Source of the DNA: Microvirga calopogonii
GTDB taxonomy: Bacteria; Pseudomonadota; Alphaproteobacteria; Rhizobiales; Beijerinckiaceae
Assembly: GCF_003347665.1 (NCBI RefSeq)
Contig: NZ_QDGA01000003.1
Location: 186,001-250,000 of the forward strand
DNA length: 64,000 nt
Direction of reading: 5' to 3'
The position numbers were made by a program, and so were the translations under genes. The notes beneath the pieces are model-generated. The model saw nothing but the letters and a program-made list of their open reading frames with translations. It was not told the origin of the DNA and did not search any database. Of this stretch, positions 30,170 to 39,312 are shown piece by piece. Every line of letters begins with the position of its first letter. Position 1 is the first letter of the stretch.

Positions 30170-30978
30170 TGGAAACGGTGATCCACCCGACCGCGGTCAT
30201 CGAAGACGGCGCGAAGATCGGCCAAGGCGTCAAAATCGGTCCCTTCTGCACGGTCGGCCCCGAGGTCGAACTGGGCGAGGGCTGCCAGCTCGTGAGCCAT
30301 GTGGCTCTGGCCGGCCGGACGAAGATCGGGCCACGCACGCGGATTTTCCCCTTCGCATCGATCGGGCATATCCCGCAGGACCTGAAGTACAAGGGCGAGC
30401 CCTCGACGCTCGAGATCGGCGCCGACTGCATGATCCGCGAAGGCGTGACCATGAACCCGGGCACGGAAGGCGGCGGCCTGCGCACAATCATCGGCGACCG
30501 CTGCGCCTTCCTGGCCAATTCGCACGTCGGCCACGACACCAAGGTCGGCAACGACTGCATCCTGTCCAACAACGTGATGCTGGCGGGCCACGTCACCGTA
30601 GGCGATTTCGTGATCTTCGGCGGCGGCTCCGCCGTAATCCAGTTCGCCCGTGTCGGCTCCCACGCGTTCGTGGGCGGCATGTCCGGCCTCGAGAACGACC
30701 TCATCCCCTATGGCATGGCCATGGGCAACCGGGCGCATCTGGCGGGCCTCAACATCATCGGCCTGCGCCGTCGCGGCTTCACCCGCGAGCAGATCCACGA
30801 CATCCGCCGGGCCTATCGCCTGCTCTTCGCCGATGAGGGCACATTGTCCGAGCGCGTCGAGGACGTGGCGGGGGAGTTCGACAAGCATCCCTTCGTGCAC
30901 GAGATCCTCGACTTCATCCGTGAAGGCGGCGACCGCGCCATCTGCACGCCGCGGGACCCGGTCAGCTCGGCGAGCTAA
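30169..30978 (+). CDS. lpxA: UDP-N-acetylglucosamine acyltransferase
   Basis: This enzyme performs the first step of lipid A synthesis. The 269-aa beta-helix protein starts [18 protein letters not shown]. It has the hexapeptide core with LANSHVGHDTKVGNDCILSN (catalytic His region) and GNRAHLAGLNIIGLRRRGF before the C-terminal helical domain. It overlaps fabZ and lpxI by single-base TAATG junctions. Confidence 0.97.
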   Translation: METVIHPTAVIEDGAKIGQGVKIGPFCTVGPEVELGEGCQLVSHVALAGRTKIGPRTRIFPFASIGHIPQDLKYKGEPSTLEIGADCMIREGVTMNPGTEGGGLRTIIGDRCAFLANSHVGHDTKVGNDCILSNNVMLAGHVTVGDFVIFGGGSAVIQFARVGSHAFVGGMSGLENDLIPYGMAMGNRAHLAGLNIIGLRRRGFTREQIHDIRRAYRLLFADEGTLSERVEDVAGEFDKHPFVHEILDFIREGGDRAICTPRDPVSSAS

Positions 30979-31841
30979 TGCCCTCAGGCCCGATTGCGAT
31001 CATCGCCGGGGCCGGGCAGCTTCCCATCCAACTCTTGGATCACCTTGAGCGGACGGGACAGGAGGTGCGCGTTCTGGCCTTCCGCGGCTTCGCGGAGCCG
31101 GAGCTGCAGCGCCGCGCCCACGCGACCGTCGATCTTCTCGACCTAAAGACCATCATGAGCACCCTGGAAGGGTGGCGGCCGCAGGCCGTCTCCCTCGTCG
31201 GCGCCGTGCGGCGTCCCGGCTTCTCGGCGCTTCTGAGTGCCTATTCGCTCCTGCGGAACATGCAGGAGGTGAAGGAGGTCATCACTCGCGGCGACGACCA
31301 GGTCCTCCGTGGGGCCGTGATGCTGCTGGAGGAGCGCGGCCACCGGGTCGTCGGCGCCCATGAACTCGCGCCCGATCTCGTGGCCTCCCGGTCCCTGAGC
31401 GGCAAGCTGACGCCCAATGCTGATGACCGGGAGGCTGTAACGGTCGGCCTCGATCTCCTCAAATCCCTGTCGGATTTCGATATCGGTCAGGGGGCCGTCA
31501 TTGCCCGCAGGCATGTTCTGGCGATCGAGGGGCCCGAAGGCACCGACCGCATGATGCGGCGGGTCATGAAGATGCGCCAGTCCTGGTTCGGCCTTCGGCG
31601 GCGCGAGGAGGGCGGGGTGCTCATCAAGGCCGCCAAGCGCGGCCAGGATCTCAGGGTCGACATGCCGACCATCGGCCCTCGCACCGTTGCGGAAGCCGCA
31701 AGGGCCGGGCTGTCCGGGATCGCCATCGGGGCGGGCTCCACCTTCGTGCTGGAACAGGAGAAGACCCTGCACACGGCGGATCGCCTCGGTCTGTTCCTTG
31801 TGGCGGTCGACCTGCCCTGGATGGAGAAAGCCCTTGGCTGA
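30978..31841 (+). CDS. lpxI: UDP-2,3-diacylglucosamine pyrophosphatase LpxI
   Basis: This enzyme hydrolyses UDP-2,3-diacylglucosamine to lipid X; LpxI replaces LpxH in alphaproteobacteria. The 287-aa protein (formerly DUF1009) begins with IAIIAGAGQLPIQLLDHLER, and its N-terminal domain includes SLVGAVRRPGFSAL. The C-terminal domain carries FDIGQGAVIARRHVLAIEGP and the conserved KAAKRGQDLRVDMPTIGPRT with the catalytic Asp. The position between lpxA and lpxB is typical. Confidence 0.94.
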   Translation: MPSGPIAIIAGAGQLPIQLLDHLERTGQEVRVLAFRGFAEPELQRRAHATVDLLDLKTIMSTLEGWRPQAVSLVGAVRRPGFSALLSAYSLLRNMQEVKEVITRGDDQVLRGAVMLLEERGHRVVGAHELAPDLVASRSLSGKLTPNADDREAVTVGLDLLKSLSDFDIGQGAVIARRHVLAIEGPEGTDRMMRRVMKMRQSWFGLRRREEGGVLIKAAKRGQDLRVDMPTIGPRTVAEAARAGLSGIAIGAGSTFVLEQEKTLHTADRLGLFLVAVDLPWMEKALG

Positions 31842-33012
31842 GGAAAAGCCGCTCACGATCTGGATCGTCTCTGGCGAGGAATCGGGCGATCAGCTCGGCG
31901 CCAAGCTGATGCGCTCCCTGAAGGCGAGGTTCGGGAGCGGGCACCTGAGGTTCGGTGGGGTCGGCGGGCACGCGATGGAACGGGAAGGCCTGACGAGCCT
32001 CTTCCCGCTCGAGGAGATCGCCGTGATGGGCTTCTCCGCCGTCATCGCGCGGCTTCCCTCCATCTTGAAACGCATCCGATTCACGGCCGATGCGGTGGTG
32101 GCGGCGAAGCCAGATATGCTTGTCATCATCGACAGCCCGGACTTCACGCATCGGGTCGCCAAGGCGGTCCGGCGGCGGGCGCCGGGCATCCCCATCGTCG
32201 ACTATGTCAGTCCCTCCGTATGGGCCTGGAGACCCGGCCGGGCGCCGAAGATGCGGGCCTATGTGGACCATCTGCTGGCCCTGCTGCCCTTCGAGCCGGA
32301 GGCGCATCGCCGTCTCGGCGGCCCGCCGACGACCTATGTCGGGCACCCGCTGATCGAGCGGCTAGGCGAGATCAGGCCCGCTCCCGGCGAGCGGGGGAAG
32401 GGCGATGACGGCCCGGTCAACCTCCTCGTCCTGCCGGGCAGCCGCCGTTCCGAGGTCAGCCGTCTCATGGAGCCGTTCGGCGAGGCACTGGCGCTTCTCC
32501 AGGATCGTTCGCTGCGTCCGTTCGAGGTCACGATCCCGGCGGTCCCGCATCTCGCGCAGGAGATCAGGACAAGAGCAGAAACCTGGAGCGTGAAGCCAAG
32601 GATCGTGGAGGGGGAAGCGGCCAAATGGGCCGCTTTTCGTGCCGCCGACGCGGCGCTCGCGGCCTCCGGCACCGTGACCCTGGAACTCGGACTCTCCGGC
32701 GTGCCGATGGTCGTCGCCTACCGGGTCTCGAAGATCGAGGAAGTGCTGAAATACCTCATCAAGGCCCCGTCCATCGTGCTGACCAACCTGGTCCTCGGCG
32801 AGAACGTGATCCCCGAGCTGGTCCAGTGGGACTGCACGCCCGAGAAGCTCGCCGACGCACTCCTGCCGCTTCTGGGCGACACCCCCGAGCGGCAACGGCA
32901 GATCGCCGCGTTCGCCAAGCTCGATGGCATGATGAGGATCGGCGACGAGGTGCCGAGCGAACGAGCGGCGCGGATCGTCGAAGAGGTGCTGGGTTCGACT
33001 CTGGGCGCCTGA
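31834..33012 (+). CDS. lpxB: lipid-A-disaccharide synthase
   Basis: This is a GT19 glycosyltransferase that condenses lipid X with UDP-2,3-diacylglucosamine. The 392-aa protein has IWIVSGEESGDQLGAKLMRS at the N-terminus, PSVWAWRPGRAPKM mid-protein, and the UDP-binding half with AALAASGTVTLELGLSGVPM. The likely start is TTG 31834, 8 bp inside lpxI, with a GGAGAAAG box just upstream; a longer frame continues upstream but would overlap lpxI widely. It ends the plus-strand cluster. Confidence 0.94.
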   Translation: MAEEKPLTIWIVSGEESGDQLGAKLMRSLKARFGSGHLRFGGVGGHAMEREGLTSLFPLEEIAVMGFSAVIARLPSILKRIRFTADAVVAAKPDMLVIIDSPDFTHRVAKAVRRRAPGIPIVDYVSPSVWAWRPGRAPKMRAYVDHLLALLPFEPEAHRRLGGPPTTYVGHPLIERLGEIRPAPGERGKGDDGPVNLLVLPGSRRSEVSRLMEPFGEALALLQDRSLRPFEVTIPAVPHLAQEIRTRAETWSVKPRIVEGEAAKWAAFRAADAALAASGTVTLELGLSGVPMVVAYRVSKIEEVLKYLIKAPSIVLTNLVLGENVIPELVQWDCTPEKLADALLPLLGDTPERQRQIAAFAKLDGMMRIGDEVPSERAARIVEEVLGSTLGA

Positions 33013-33050
33013 GCGAGTTGGTTCGAACGGACCCTGTGCACGAAACATTC

Positions 33051-33082
33051 AACAAAGAAAAAGGGGCCTTTCGGCCCCTTTC
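33051..33082 (-). terminator. terminator of gltA, shared with convergent lpxB
   Basis: A 9-bp stem, AAAGGGGCC/GGCCCCTTT, with a TTTC/GAAA loop lies between the convergent genes. On the minus strand it is followed by TTTTTCTTTG, so it is a good gltA terminator. On the plus strand only a short T-run follows, giving weaker termination for lpxB. Confidence 0.8.
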
Positions 33083-33106
33083 CAATATCAGATGTTATCG
33101 CCGATC

Positions 33107-34399
33107 TCACCCGCGCTGGGCGACCGTCACGTAGTCGCGTTCCCGCTCGCCGGTGTAGAGCTGGCGCGGGCGGCCGATGCGCTGGGACGGGTCCTCGATC
33201 ATCTCGCTCCACTGGGCGATCCAGCCGACCGTGCGGGCCAGCGCGAACAGCACCGTGAACATGGAGGTCGGGAAGCCCATCGCCTTCAGGGTGATGCCCG
33301 AATAGAAGTCGATGTTCGGGTAGAGCTTCTTCTCGATGAAGTACTCGTCCTTCAACGCGATCTGCTCGAGTTCCACGGCGACGTCGAGGAGCGGGTCGTC
33401 CTTGATGCCGAGCTCGTTCAGCACCTCGTGGGTGGTCTTCTGCATGATGCGGGCGCGCGGGTCGTAGTTCTTGTAGACCCGGTGGCCGAAGCCCATGAGA
33501 CGGAACGGATCGTTCTTGTCCTTCGCCTTGGCGATGTATTCCGGAATGCGGTCGGGCGTGCCGATCTCTTCCAGCATCTTCAGGGCCGCTTCGTTGGCGC
33601 CACCGTGAGCGGGTCCCCACAGGCAGGCGATGCCGGCCGCGATGCAGGCGAACGGGTTGGCGCCCGACGAGCCGGCGAGACGCACGGTCGACGTGGAGGC
33701 GTTCTGCTCGTGGTCGGCGTGCAGGATGAAGATCCGGTCGAGCGCGCGCGAGAGCACCGGGTTGACCTTGTATTCCTCGGCCGGGACCGCGAAGCACATG
33801 CGCAGGAAGTTGGACGTGTAGTCCAGCTCGTTCTGCGGATACACGAAAGGCTGGCCGATGGAGTACTTGTAGGCCATGGCGGCCAGCGTCGGCATCTTGG
33901 CGATCATGCGCATGGACGCGATCATGCGCTGGTGCGGATCGGAGATGTCGGTGGAGTCGTGATAGAAGGCCGAGAGGGCGCCCACGCTGGCAACCATGAT
34001 CGCCATCGGATGCGCGTCGCGGCGGAAGCCGGTGAAGAACCGGTTCATCTGGTCGTGCACCATGGTGTGGCGCGTGACGCGGTAGTCGAAATCGGCCTTC
34101 TGGGCGGCGGTCGGCAGCTCTCCGTAGAGCAGCAGGTAGCAGGTCTCGAGAAAGTCGCCGTGCTCGGCCAGCTGGTCGATGGGATAGCCGCGATAGAGCA
34201 GAATGCCCTTGTCGCCGTCGATATAGGTGATCTTCGACTCGGTGGCGGCCGTCGAGGTGAAGCCGGGATCGTAGGTGAACATCCCGGTCTGGGCATAGAG
34301 CTTCGAGATGTCGATGACGCTCGGGCCAATGGTGCCTTCTTTGACCGGCAGTTCCACGGACTTGTTGTCGACGGTGAGGGTGCTGGTGTTGGAACTCAT
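33107..34399 (-). CDS. gltA: citrate synthase
   Basis: This enzyme condenses acetyl-CoA with oxaloacetate at the entry to the TCA cycle. The 430-aa type II (hexameric, Gram-negative) enzyme shows the catalytic-His motifs [18 protein letters not shown] and [16 protein letters not shown], and the catalytic Asp region [16 protein letters not shown]. The N-terminal beta-domain characteristic of the NADH-regulated form (about residues 1-50) is present. A monocistronic layout with its own terminator is likely. Confidence 0.97.
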   Translation of the reverse strand: MSSNTSTLTVDNKSVELPVKEGTIGPSVIDISKLYAQTGMFTYDPGFTSTAATESKITYIDGDKGILLYRGYPIDQLAEHGDFLETCYLLLYGELPTAAQKADFDYRVTRHTMVHDQMNRFFTGFRRDAHPMAIMVASVGALSAFYHDSTDISDPHQRMIASMRMIAKMPTLAAMAYKYSIGQPFVYPQNELDYTSNFLRMCFAVPAEEYKVNPVLSRALDRIFILHADHEQNASTSTVRLAGSSGANPFACIAAGIACLWGPAHGGANEAALKMLEEIGTPDRIPEYIAKAKDKNDPFRLMGFGHRVYKNYDPRARIMQKTTHEVLNELGIKDDPLLDVAVELEQIALKDEYFIEKKLYPNIDFYSGITLKAMGFPTSMFTVLFALARTVGWIAQWSEMIEDPSQRIGRPRQLYTGERERDYVTVAQRG

Positions 34400-34569
34400 G
34401 CGTCATGGCCCTTTCAAAAAGGAGGCCGGGCAGAACCTAGTGCAACCGGTGGATCGGAGAAGGCCTCCGGGGTTGCGGAACCGAGGTTTGCCGGTCGGTA
34501 GGATTATGGCGCCTTCGGTAGCTTATCCGTGGGAACGGAGCAAGCACGTCTAAAGGCGAGAAACGCCTG

Positions 34570-36000
34570 CTATGCAGCAGGCGCATCCTTGGTTTGGTCG
34601 TTCAGGCGCGACAGGGTTTCATCCTTTCCGAGGACCACCATCACGTCGAAGATGCCGGGCGATGTGGCCCGCCCCGTCAGGGCGGCGCGGAGAGGCTGAG
34701 CGACTTGGCCGAGCTTGGCCCCGATAGCCTCGGCGTGCTCGCGCACGACCGCTTCCACGCTCGCAGCCGTCCAGTCGGACACGGCTTCGAGCCTCTCGGA
34801 AAGGCCGGCAAGGCGAGCCCGGCCGTCCGCGATAAGGCTCGCTGCCTTCTCGTCCATGTGCAGCGGACGCTGCGCATAGAGGTAATAGGCGCTGTCGAGC
34901 AGCTCCACGAGCGTCTTGGCGCGCTCCTTGAGGCCCGGCATGGCGGCGATCAGCTTCTGGCGCAAGGCCGGCTTGAAGGTGCGCCCCAAATGGTGCTCGT
35001 CCTTGTCGAGTTCCGGCAAAAGGTCCTCGAGGGCCTGCACCAGCCGCTCGTCGTCGGCCTGACGCATGTAATGGCCGTTGAGGTTCTCCAGCTTGGCGAA
35101 ATCGAACCGTGCCGGCGAACGGCCGATGCTGCCGAGGTCGAAGGCGTCGATCATCTCCTGGGTGGAGAAGATTTCCTGGTCGCCATGGCTCCAGCCGAGA
35201 CGGACGAGATAGTTGCGCAGCGCCTCGGGCAGATAGCCCATGCTGCGATAGGCTTCGACGCCGAGCGCCCCATGGCGCTTCGAGAGCTTGGCTCCATCGG
35301 GGCCATGGATGAGCGGGATGTGGGCCATCTTCGGCACGTCCCAGCCGAGCGCCTGATAGATCTGCGTCTGGCGTGCCGCATTGGTCAGGTGATCGTCCCC
35401 GCGAATGACGTGCGTCACGTTCATGTCGTGATCGTCCACCACGACGGCGAGCATGTAGGTGGGCGTGCCGTCCGAGCGAAGGAGAACGAGATCGTCGAGA
35501 TCCTTGTTCTGCCACACAACGCGGCCCTGTACCTCGTCCTCGACCACCGTCTGGCCCTCGGTCGGCGCCTTGAGGCGGATGACGGGCTTGACGCCCTCCG
35601 GAGCCTCGGACGGGTCACGGTCGCGCCAGCGGCCGTCGTAACGCAGGGGACGGCCCTCCTTGCGGGCGGTCTCGCGCATCTCCTCCAGCTCCTGCTGGCT
35701 GGCATAGCAGTAATAGGCGCGGCCCTGCGCCAGGAGGCTCTCGGCGACCTCCTTGTGGCGGGCTGCACGGGAGAACTGATAGACCACGTCGCCATCCCAA
35801 TCGAGGCCGAGCCATTTCAGTCCGTCCAGGATGGCCGCGATGGCAGCGTCCGTGGAGCGCTCCCGGTCCGTGTCTTCGATGCGCAGCAGCATCTTGCCCC
35901 CATGCCGCTTGGCATAGAGCCAGTTGAACAGGGCCGTGCGTCCCCCTCCGATATGCAGGAAGCCGGTGGGAGAGGGGGCGAAGCGGGTGACGACGGTCAT
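34570..36000 (-). CDS. gltX: glutamyl-tRNA synthetase
   Basis: This enzyme charges tRNA-Glu (class I). The 476-aa protein has the HIGH-type motif [20 protein letters not shown] at the N-terminus and the KMSKS-type loop [14 protein letters not shown] near residue 240, followed by the helical anticodon-binding domain. Many rhizobia use such an enzyme also for tRNA-Gln by the amidation route; GatCAB is not in view. It is divergent from comEC with a 139-bp gap that shows nothing else. Confidence 0.96.
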   Translation of the reverse strand: MTVVTRFAPSPTGFLHIGGGRTALFNWLYAKRHGGKMLLRIEDTDRERSTDAAIAAILDGLKWLGLDWDGDVVYQFSRAARHKEVAESLLAQGRAYYCYASQQELEEMRETARKEGRPLRYDGRWRDRDPSEAPEGVKPVIRLKAPTEGQTVVEDEVQGRVVWQNKDLDDLVLLRSDGTPTYMLAVVVDDHDMNVTHVIRGDDHLTNAARQTQIYQALGWDVPKMAHIPLIHGPDGAKLSKRHGALGVEAYRSMGYLPEALRNYLVRLGWSHGDQEIFSTQEMIDAFDLGSIGRSPARFDFAKLENLNGHYMRQADDERLVQALEDLLPELDKDEHHLGRTFKPALRQKLIAAMPGLKERAKTLVELLDSAYYLYAQRPLHMDEKAASLIADGRARLAGLSERLEAVSDWTAASVEAVVREHAEAIGAKLGQVAQPLRAALTGRATSPGIFDVMVVLGKDETLSRLNDQTKDAPAA

Positions 36001-36139
36001 CGCAGGAAACCTTGAGTAAAAACGTGTGGTCGCGCGGCTTTTCCAGCCGCAGCGTCATCCGACTCAATCCACAGGGCGGTTTGGGCCGGAGCGTGCGGTC
36101 GTCTAGCATGCAAGCGTATCCGCGTTAAGCCGAAGTCCA

Positions 36140-38383
36140 ATGGAAGACAACCAAGGAAATCCCCGCAGGATCCCGCGCAGCACAGCGCGGGTGGTGGCGC
36201 TTCCTCGGTCCTGGACCATCCCAGTGATCTGGTTCCTTCCGGATGGGCCCGCTTGGCTGTCCCGGAATGTCTCCCTGGAACTCGAACAGCGCCGGCTCTT
36301 CCCATGGATCGCTGTCTTCTTTGGGCTCGGCATCGTGTTGTTCTTCCAGGCCGAGGGCCAGCCGGCCATCTGGGCGCCAGTTTCCGCATTTGCGCTCTTC
36401 GGCGCTGCCGCGATGGTTTTCCGTCGAAGCCTTGCGGTCGTTGCGGCCATGATCGCGCTTGCCGCGCTCTTCGTGGGGTTCACGGCGGGCGTGATCCGCA
36501 CCCGGAGCGTGGCGGCGCCCGTTCTGACCCGCGTCGTCATCACGCCGGTCACGGGCTTCATCGAGACCATCGAAGACCGCGAGGGCGGAAAGCGGCTGCT
36601 TCTGCGCGTGACCGGGATGAAGGACGTTGCGGATGCCGTACGGCCCGAGCGGGTGCGCGTTTCTGTGCGCAACGGCGAAGGGCTGTCTCCCGGCCAGCTG
36701 ATCGCCGGCACGGCACGTCTTCTGCCGCCGCCTCAGCCGGCGTGGCCCGGCGGCTACGACTTTGCGCGCGATGCCTATTTCAAGGGAATTGGCGCCGTGG
36801 GCTCCATGGTCGGACAGGTTCGCCGGATCGATTCACCGGAAGGTCCAGGCTGGTCTCTGCGGCTGGCGGCAAGCGTCGACCAAGCGCGCAATGCGCTGAC
36901 CGAACGCATCGCCTCGGCCATCGGTGGGGCGGCCGGCGGTGTCGGTGCCGCGCTGGTGACGGGCAAGCGCGGCCTTATTCCCGAGTCGACGAACGACGTG
37001 CTTCGCGGAGCGGGCATCTACCATATCGTGTCGATCTCTGGTCTCCACATGGTGCTGGCCGCAGGCACCTTCTTCTGGCTTGTCCGGGCGCTCCTTGCTC
37101 TTGTGCCGGGCGTCGCTCTGCTCTGGCCGGTGAAGAAGATCGCGGCCGTTGCGGCCATGGTCGGAGCCACGATCTACTGCATCTTCTCCGGCTCCGACGT
37201 CGCAACCGAGCGCTCGCTCATCATGACGCTCGTGATGTTCGGCGCTGTCCTCGCGGATCGTCCCGCCCTGAGCATTCGCAACCTGTCGATTGCCGCGATC
37301 ATCGTGCTGATGCGGGAGCCGGAAGCATTGCTCGGGCCGAGCTTCCAGATGTCGTTCGGCGCCGTTGCCGCCATGATGGCGCTCGTACCCCTGATGAACA
37401 GGCCGAGGCTGGAGGGAGCTGGGGGTGGTGTCGTCTCACGGGGCGTCGTGTGGGTGGGGCAGGCCGCGCTCGGCCTCGTCACGACGACGCTTGTGGCCAG
37501 TTTCGCGACGGCTCCCTTCGCCGCTTATCATTTTCAGAGCCTCAATCCCTATGGCCTCGTCGGCAACGCGCTCGCTCTCCCGCTCGTCTCGCTGATCGTA
37601 ATGCCGTCCGCCGTTCTCGGCGTGCTCGCCTATCCCTTCGGGCTCGACCGTCCGATCTGGCAGTTCATGGGGGCAGCCGTTTCCCAGGTCCTCGACGTCT
37701 CGGCCTGGGTCGGAGGTTTCAGCGGCTCGACCCTGGTCGTGCCGGCTTTGGGGAGCGCAGCGCTCGTTCTCCTGAGCCTCGGGTTGATCCTTGTGTCCGT
37801 GCCGGCCTCGGCCCTGCGGTGGCTGGCTGTCGTCCCGGCAGGGGCAGGGCTGGCCTTTGCCGCAATGCCGGGTCGCTATGACGTCTTTATCGACAGGGAT
37901 GGGACAGGGGCAGCCATTCGCAGCAGAGGAGGGCAGCTGTCGCTCGTAGGGCGGCCGTCCGATTTCGTCGCGGAGCAATGGCTGCGCGCCGATGGAGATT
38001 CGAGAAGCGCCGATGACGGACGTCTCAGACAGGAGACCAAGTGTGATCCCGCAGGTTGCGTGGTCGCGGCCGCCGAGGGGCGATGGGTCGCCTTCGTACA
38101 GGATTTCGCGGCTTTCGAAGAGGATTGTCGACGCGCGGCCGTGATCATCACGAGACTTAAGGCGCCGCCTACGTGCAAGGCGTCCTTCATCTTGGACGGG
38201 AACGATCTGAAGGAGCGCGGAGCGACGACGATCCGCTTCAGCCCTGAGGCTGTCGAACTGCGTTCCGTCCGAAAGGGACGGGAGACCAGAGCCTGGCGCG
38301 GAGCCGAAACGCACCGGGCCGAAATGTCGACTGCTCCGGAAAGACCACGCCGCGCAGCCTGTTCCGGAGCAGGATTTCCCTGA
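36140..38383 (+). CDS. comEC: ComEC/Rec2-family DNA-uptake channel protein
   Basis: This inner-membrane channel protein is used in natural transformation. The 747-aa protein has N-terminal hydrophobic helices (about 50-115) and a DUF4131/OB-like segment. The Competence core follows (LRGAGIYHIVSISGLHMVLA, then a multi-helix region to about residue 570). The C-terminal part (about 580-747) is soluble and Cys-containing but has no HxHxDH metal site, so the nuclease-like beta-lactamase domain is absent, as often seen in alphaproteobacteria. Whether this organism is competent cannot be judged. It is divergent from gltX and convergent with lexA. Confidence 0.88.
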   Translation: MEDNQGNPRRIPRSTARVVALPRSWTIPVIWFLPDGPAWLSRNVSLELEQRRLFPWIAVFFGLGIVLFFQAEGQPAIWAPVSAFALFGAAAMVFRRSLAVVAAMIALAALFVGFTAGVIRTRSVAAPVLTRVVITPVTGFIETIEDREGGKRLLLRVTGMKDVADAVRPERVRVSVRNGEGLSPGQLIAGTARLLPPPQPAWPGGYDFARDAYFKGIGAVGSMVGQVRRIDSPEGPGWSLRLAASVDQARNALTERIASAIGGAAGGVGAALVTGKRGLIPESTNDVLRGAGIYHIVSISGLHMVLAAGTFFWLVRALLALVPGVALLWPVKKIAAVAAMVGATIYCIFSGSDVATERSLIMTLVMFGAVLADRPALSIRNLSIAAIIVLMREPEALLGPSFQMSFGAVAAMMALVPLMNRPRLEGAGGGVVSRGVVWVGQAALGLVTTTLVASFATAPFAAYHFQSLNPYGLVGNALALPLVSLIVMPSAVLGVLAYPFGLDRPIWQFMGAAVSQVLDVSAWVGGFSGSTLVVPALGSAALVLLSLGLILVSVPASALRWLAVVPAGAGLAFAAMPGRYDVFIDRDGTGAAIRSRGGQLSLVGRPSDFVAEQWLRADGDSRSADDGRLRQETKCDPAGCVVAAAEGRWVAFVQDFAAFEEDCRRAAVIITRLKAPPTCKASFILDGNDLKERGATTIRFSPEAVELRSVRKGRETRAWRGAETHRAEMSTAPERPRRAACSGAGFP

Positions 38384-38390
38384 GGAAGAC

Positions 38391-38492
38391 CTTCAAGCAT
38401 CGGATGAGAATTAGACGTCACGTCGATGCTTGAAGGCTTGGGCTCCGCGCATCTCTACGCGCAAAACCGATTCCCACTTTTGCGCTCGATGC
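38391..38492 (+). repeat. double-hairpin AGCATCG repeat between comEC and lexA
   Basis: Two palindromes lie side by side. The first is CTTCAAGCATCG (38391-38402) pairing with CGATGCTTGAAG (38423-38434). The second is the 44-bp element 38449-38492, with GCGCAAAA/TTTTGCGC arms. Its reverse complement matches 39 of 44 bases of 56886-56929. The element abuts the lexA stop codon and fills the whole gap between the convergent genes, where it may act as a bidirectional terminator. Confidence 0.8.
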
Positions 38493-38493
38493 T

Positions 38494-39198
38494 TTAGTAC
38501 CGGCGAACCAGACTGACGAGCTTGCCCTGGATCTTGACCCTGTCCGGGCCGAGCACGCGGGTTTCATACGCCTGATTGGCGGCTTCGAGCGCAATGGAAG
38601 AGCCGCGTCGGCGGAAGCGCTTGAGGGTCGCTTCCTCGTCGTCGATCAGAGCCACGATGATGTCGCCCGTATTGGCCGTGTCCTGACGGCGGATCACCAC
38701 GAGGTCGCCGTCGAGAATGCCGGCTTCCACCATCGAGTCGCCACGGACCTCGAGGGCGAAGTGATCGCCCTGGGCCAGGAAATCGCCCGACAAGGTGATG
38801 GAATGGCTGCGGGTCTGGATGGCCGAGATCGGCACACCGGCGGCGATCCGGCCCATGACGGGGATCGACATCTCGCGGTCGCGCGGATCGGACGCCGGCT
38901 GGGGTGCAGCCTTGGCCTTGCCGGCCAGACCGCCCTCGACCACACTCGGCGTGAAGCGCCGCTGGCTGCCCGCACCGCTGGTGCTCTCCGGCAGGCGGAT
39001 CACCTCCAGAGCCCGGGCGCGGTTCGGTAGGCGGCGGATGAAGCCGCGCTCCTCGAGCGCCGTAATGAGGCGGTGGATACCGGATTTGGACTTGAGGTCG
39101 AGCGCGTCCTTCATCTCATCGAAGGATGGCGGAACCCCGGTTTCACGCAGCCGCTCATGAATGAAGCGGAGCAATTCGTGCTGTTTGCGCGTCAGCAT
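38494..39198 (-). CDS. lexA: LexA repressor
   Basis: This is the SOS master repressor. The 234-aa protein has an N-terminal winged helix ([20 protein letters not shown]) and a long linker. The self-cleavage site is Ala120-Gly121 (GRIAAGVP), with catalytic Ser155 (RGDSMVEAG) and Lys193 (ATLKRF). It is longer than E. coli LexA because of the linker, as in other Rhizobiales. Its own promoter carries an SOS box (39259-39273), so it is autoregulated. Confidence 0.97.
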   Translation of the reverse strand: MLTRKQHELLRFIHERLRETGVPPSFDEMKDALDLKSKSGIHRLITALEERGFIRRLPNRARALEVIRLPESTSGAGSQRRFTPSVVEGGLAGKAKAAPQPASDPRDREMSIPVMGRIAAGVPISAIQTRSHSITLSGDFLAQGDHFALEVRGDSMVEAGILDGDLVVIRRQDTANTGDIIVALIDDEEATLKRFRRRGSSIALEAANQAYETRVLGPDRVKIQGKLVSLVRRY

Positions 39199-39249
39199 GG
39201 CTGGCCCTTAACTGCCCCTGTGGGAGCGATTCTGAAACAAATCGAGAAC

Positions 39250-39278
39250 AAGGTAGCCGTTCTTGCTGTGTTCCGCAA
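39250..39278 (-). promoter_or_regulatory. lexA promoter with SOS box
   Basis: On the minus strand TTGCGG (39278-39273) and TACCTT (39255-39250) are 17 nt apart. GAAC-ACAGCAA-GAAC occupies 39273-39259, inside the spacer. This is an exact GAAC-N7-GAAC box, and it validates the motif for this genome. The gap between lexA and moeA is 114 bp, so lexA has this promoter of its own in addition to any read-through from moeA. Confidence 0.85.
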
Positions 39279-39312
39279 GCCTGAGTGTTTGCGACTTGAA
39301 ACAAAAGATTTC

